From Bacteroidota bacterium (GTDB lineage Bacteria > Bacteroidota > Ignavibacteria > Ignavibacteriales > Ignavibacteriaceae): DNA of 52,654 bases. A program made the translations under genes and the position numbers. Shown here piece by piece: positions 52,591 to 52,654 of the stretch. The notes below the pieces were generated by a model that made no database searches, was not told where the DNA came from, and was given only the letters and a program-made list of their open reading frames with translations. How positions within the stretch are numbered: position 1 is the stretch's first letter; each line of letters begins with the position of its first letter. The stretch is from NCBI GenBank assembly GCA_021824565.1, contig JAKAKL010000099.1, positions 1-52,654 on the forward strand, in the 5' to 3' direction.

Positions 52591-52654
52591 CATTCTACCA
52601 GATGTCCCGCTGCACTTCAGCTCCGTTACGACATTTTTATGGATGTCTTCACTA
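52591..52654. repeat. Start of a 41-base imperfect tandem repeat at the window edge
   Basis: CATTCTACCAGATGTC (52591-52606) and CATTTTTATGGATGTC (52632-52647) are spaced 41 bases apart and share CATT...GATGTC with similar following bases. Between them is CTGCACTTCAG with GCTG/CAGC complementarity. It looks like the beginning of a repeat array that continues outside the window. Confidence 0.4.

Overview
The window looks like a low-GC chromosome segment from the Ignavibacteria/Chlorobi side of the Bacteroidota group. Three things point there. Two predicted surface proteins end in the type IX secretion (T9SS) C-terminal sorting domain with the N-x-PNPFNP-T signature typical of Ignavibacteria. 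The ispG gene is the long, insert-containing form. Several intergenic regions carry promoters of the Bacteroidota pattern TTG-N20-TAnnTTTG. Start codons are often TTG or GTG. No rRNA, tRNA, complete insertion sequence, prophage or CRISPR array was found. The only clear RNA gene is RNase P RNA.

Left edge to 3.1 kb: the 3' end of a fibronectin-III-like gene, a long perfect palindrome, a 16-codon signal-peptide-like mini-ORF, a propeller-type lipoprotein, a block of REP-like hairpins and a KirBac-type potassium channel. From 19.1 kb back to 3.1 kb on the minus strand runs a long housekeeping block: rimP-nusA-infB-rbfA-truB, ribF-rpsO-pnp, then rng, a transaldolase-like enzyme, gcvT, a ComB-family phosphatase and ftsK. 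It joins transcription elongation/antitermination, translation initiation, ribosome maturation and RNA decay. A promoter with a short leader hairpin precedes rimP.

19.3-29.0 kb, plus strand: dnaG; a ferredoxin paired with a geranylgeranyl-reductase-like flavoprotein; a PAS histidine kinase with a degenerate receiver; UDP-glucose dehydrogenase; a NusG/UpxY-like antiterminator; a YhaM-like exoribonuclease; a TPR protein; and a sirtuin. 29.0-34.6 kb: a MarR regulator, rpiB, a candidate 34-residue membrane micropeptide, a beta-hydroxyacid dehydrogenase, a small exported protein, an exported DUF6588-like protein and a seven-repeat YCF48-like T9SS cargo.

34.8-43.3 kb: ispG, a NIF3-family protein, a coiled-coil zinc-ribbon protein, rnpB, then recJ-yebC-ruvC-ruvA, a recombination/repair run starting 39 bases after the RNase P RNA. 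43.3 kb to the right edge, minus strand: a fumarylacetoacetate-hydrolase-family enzyme, an exported protein of the family often mislabelled asparagine synthetase B, clpX overlapping a large TPR protein, a degenerate 22-bp tandem repeat array, a small helical protein, and a large T9SS cargo gene that appears to lack its signal peptide and abuts another repeat at the window end.

Most coding content is ordinary housekeeping. The less explained signals are the 22-bp array, the REP-like palindromes (also recurring inside rnpB), several candidate RNA leader structures, the pseudo-receiver kinase and the micropeptide.
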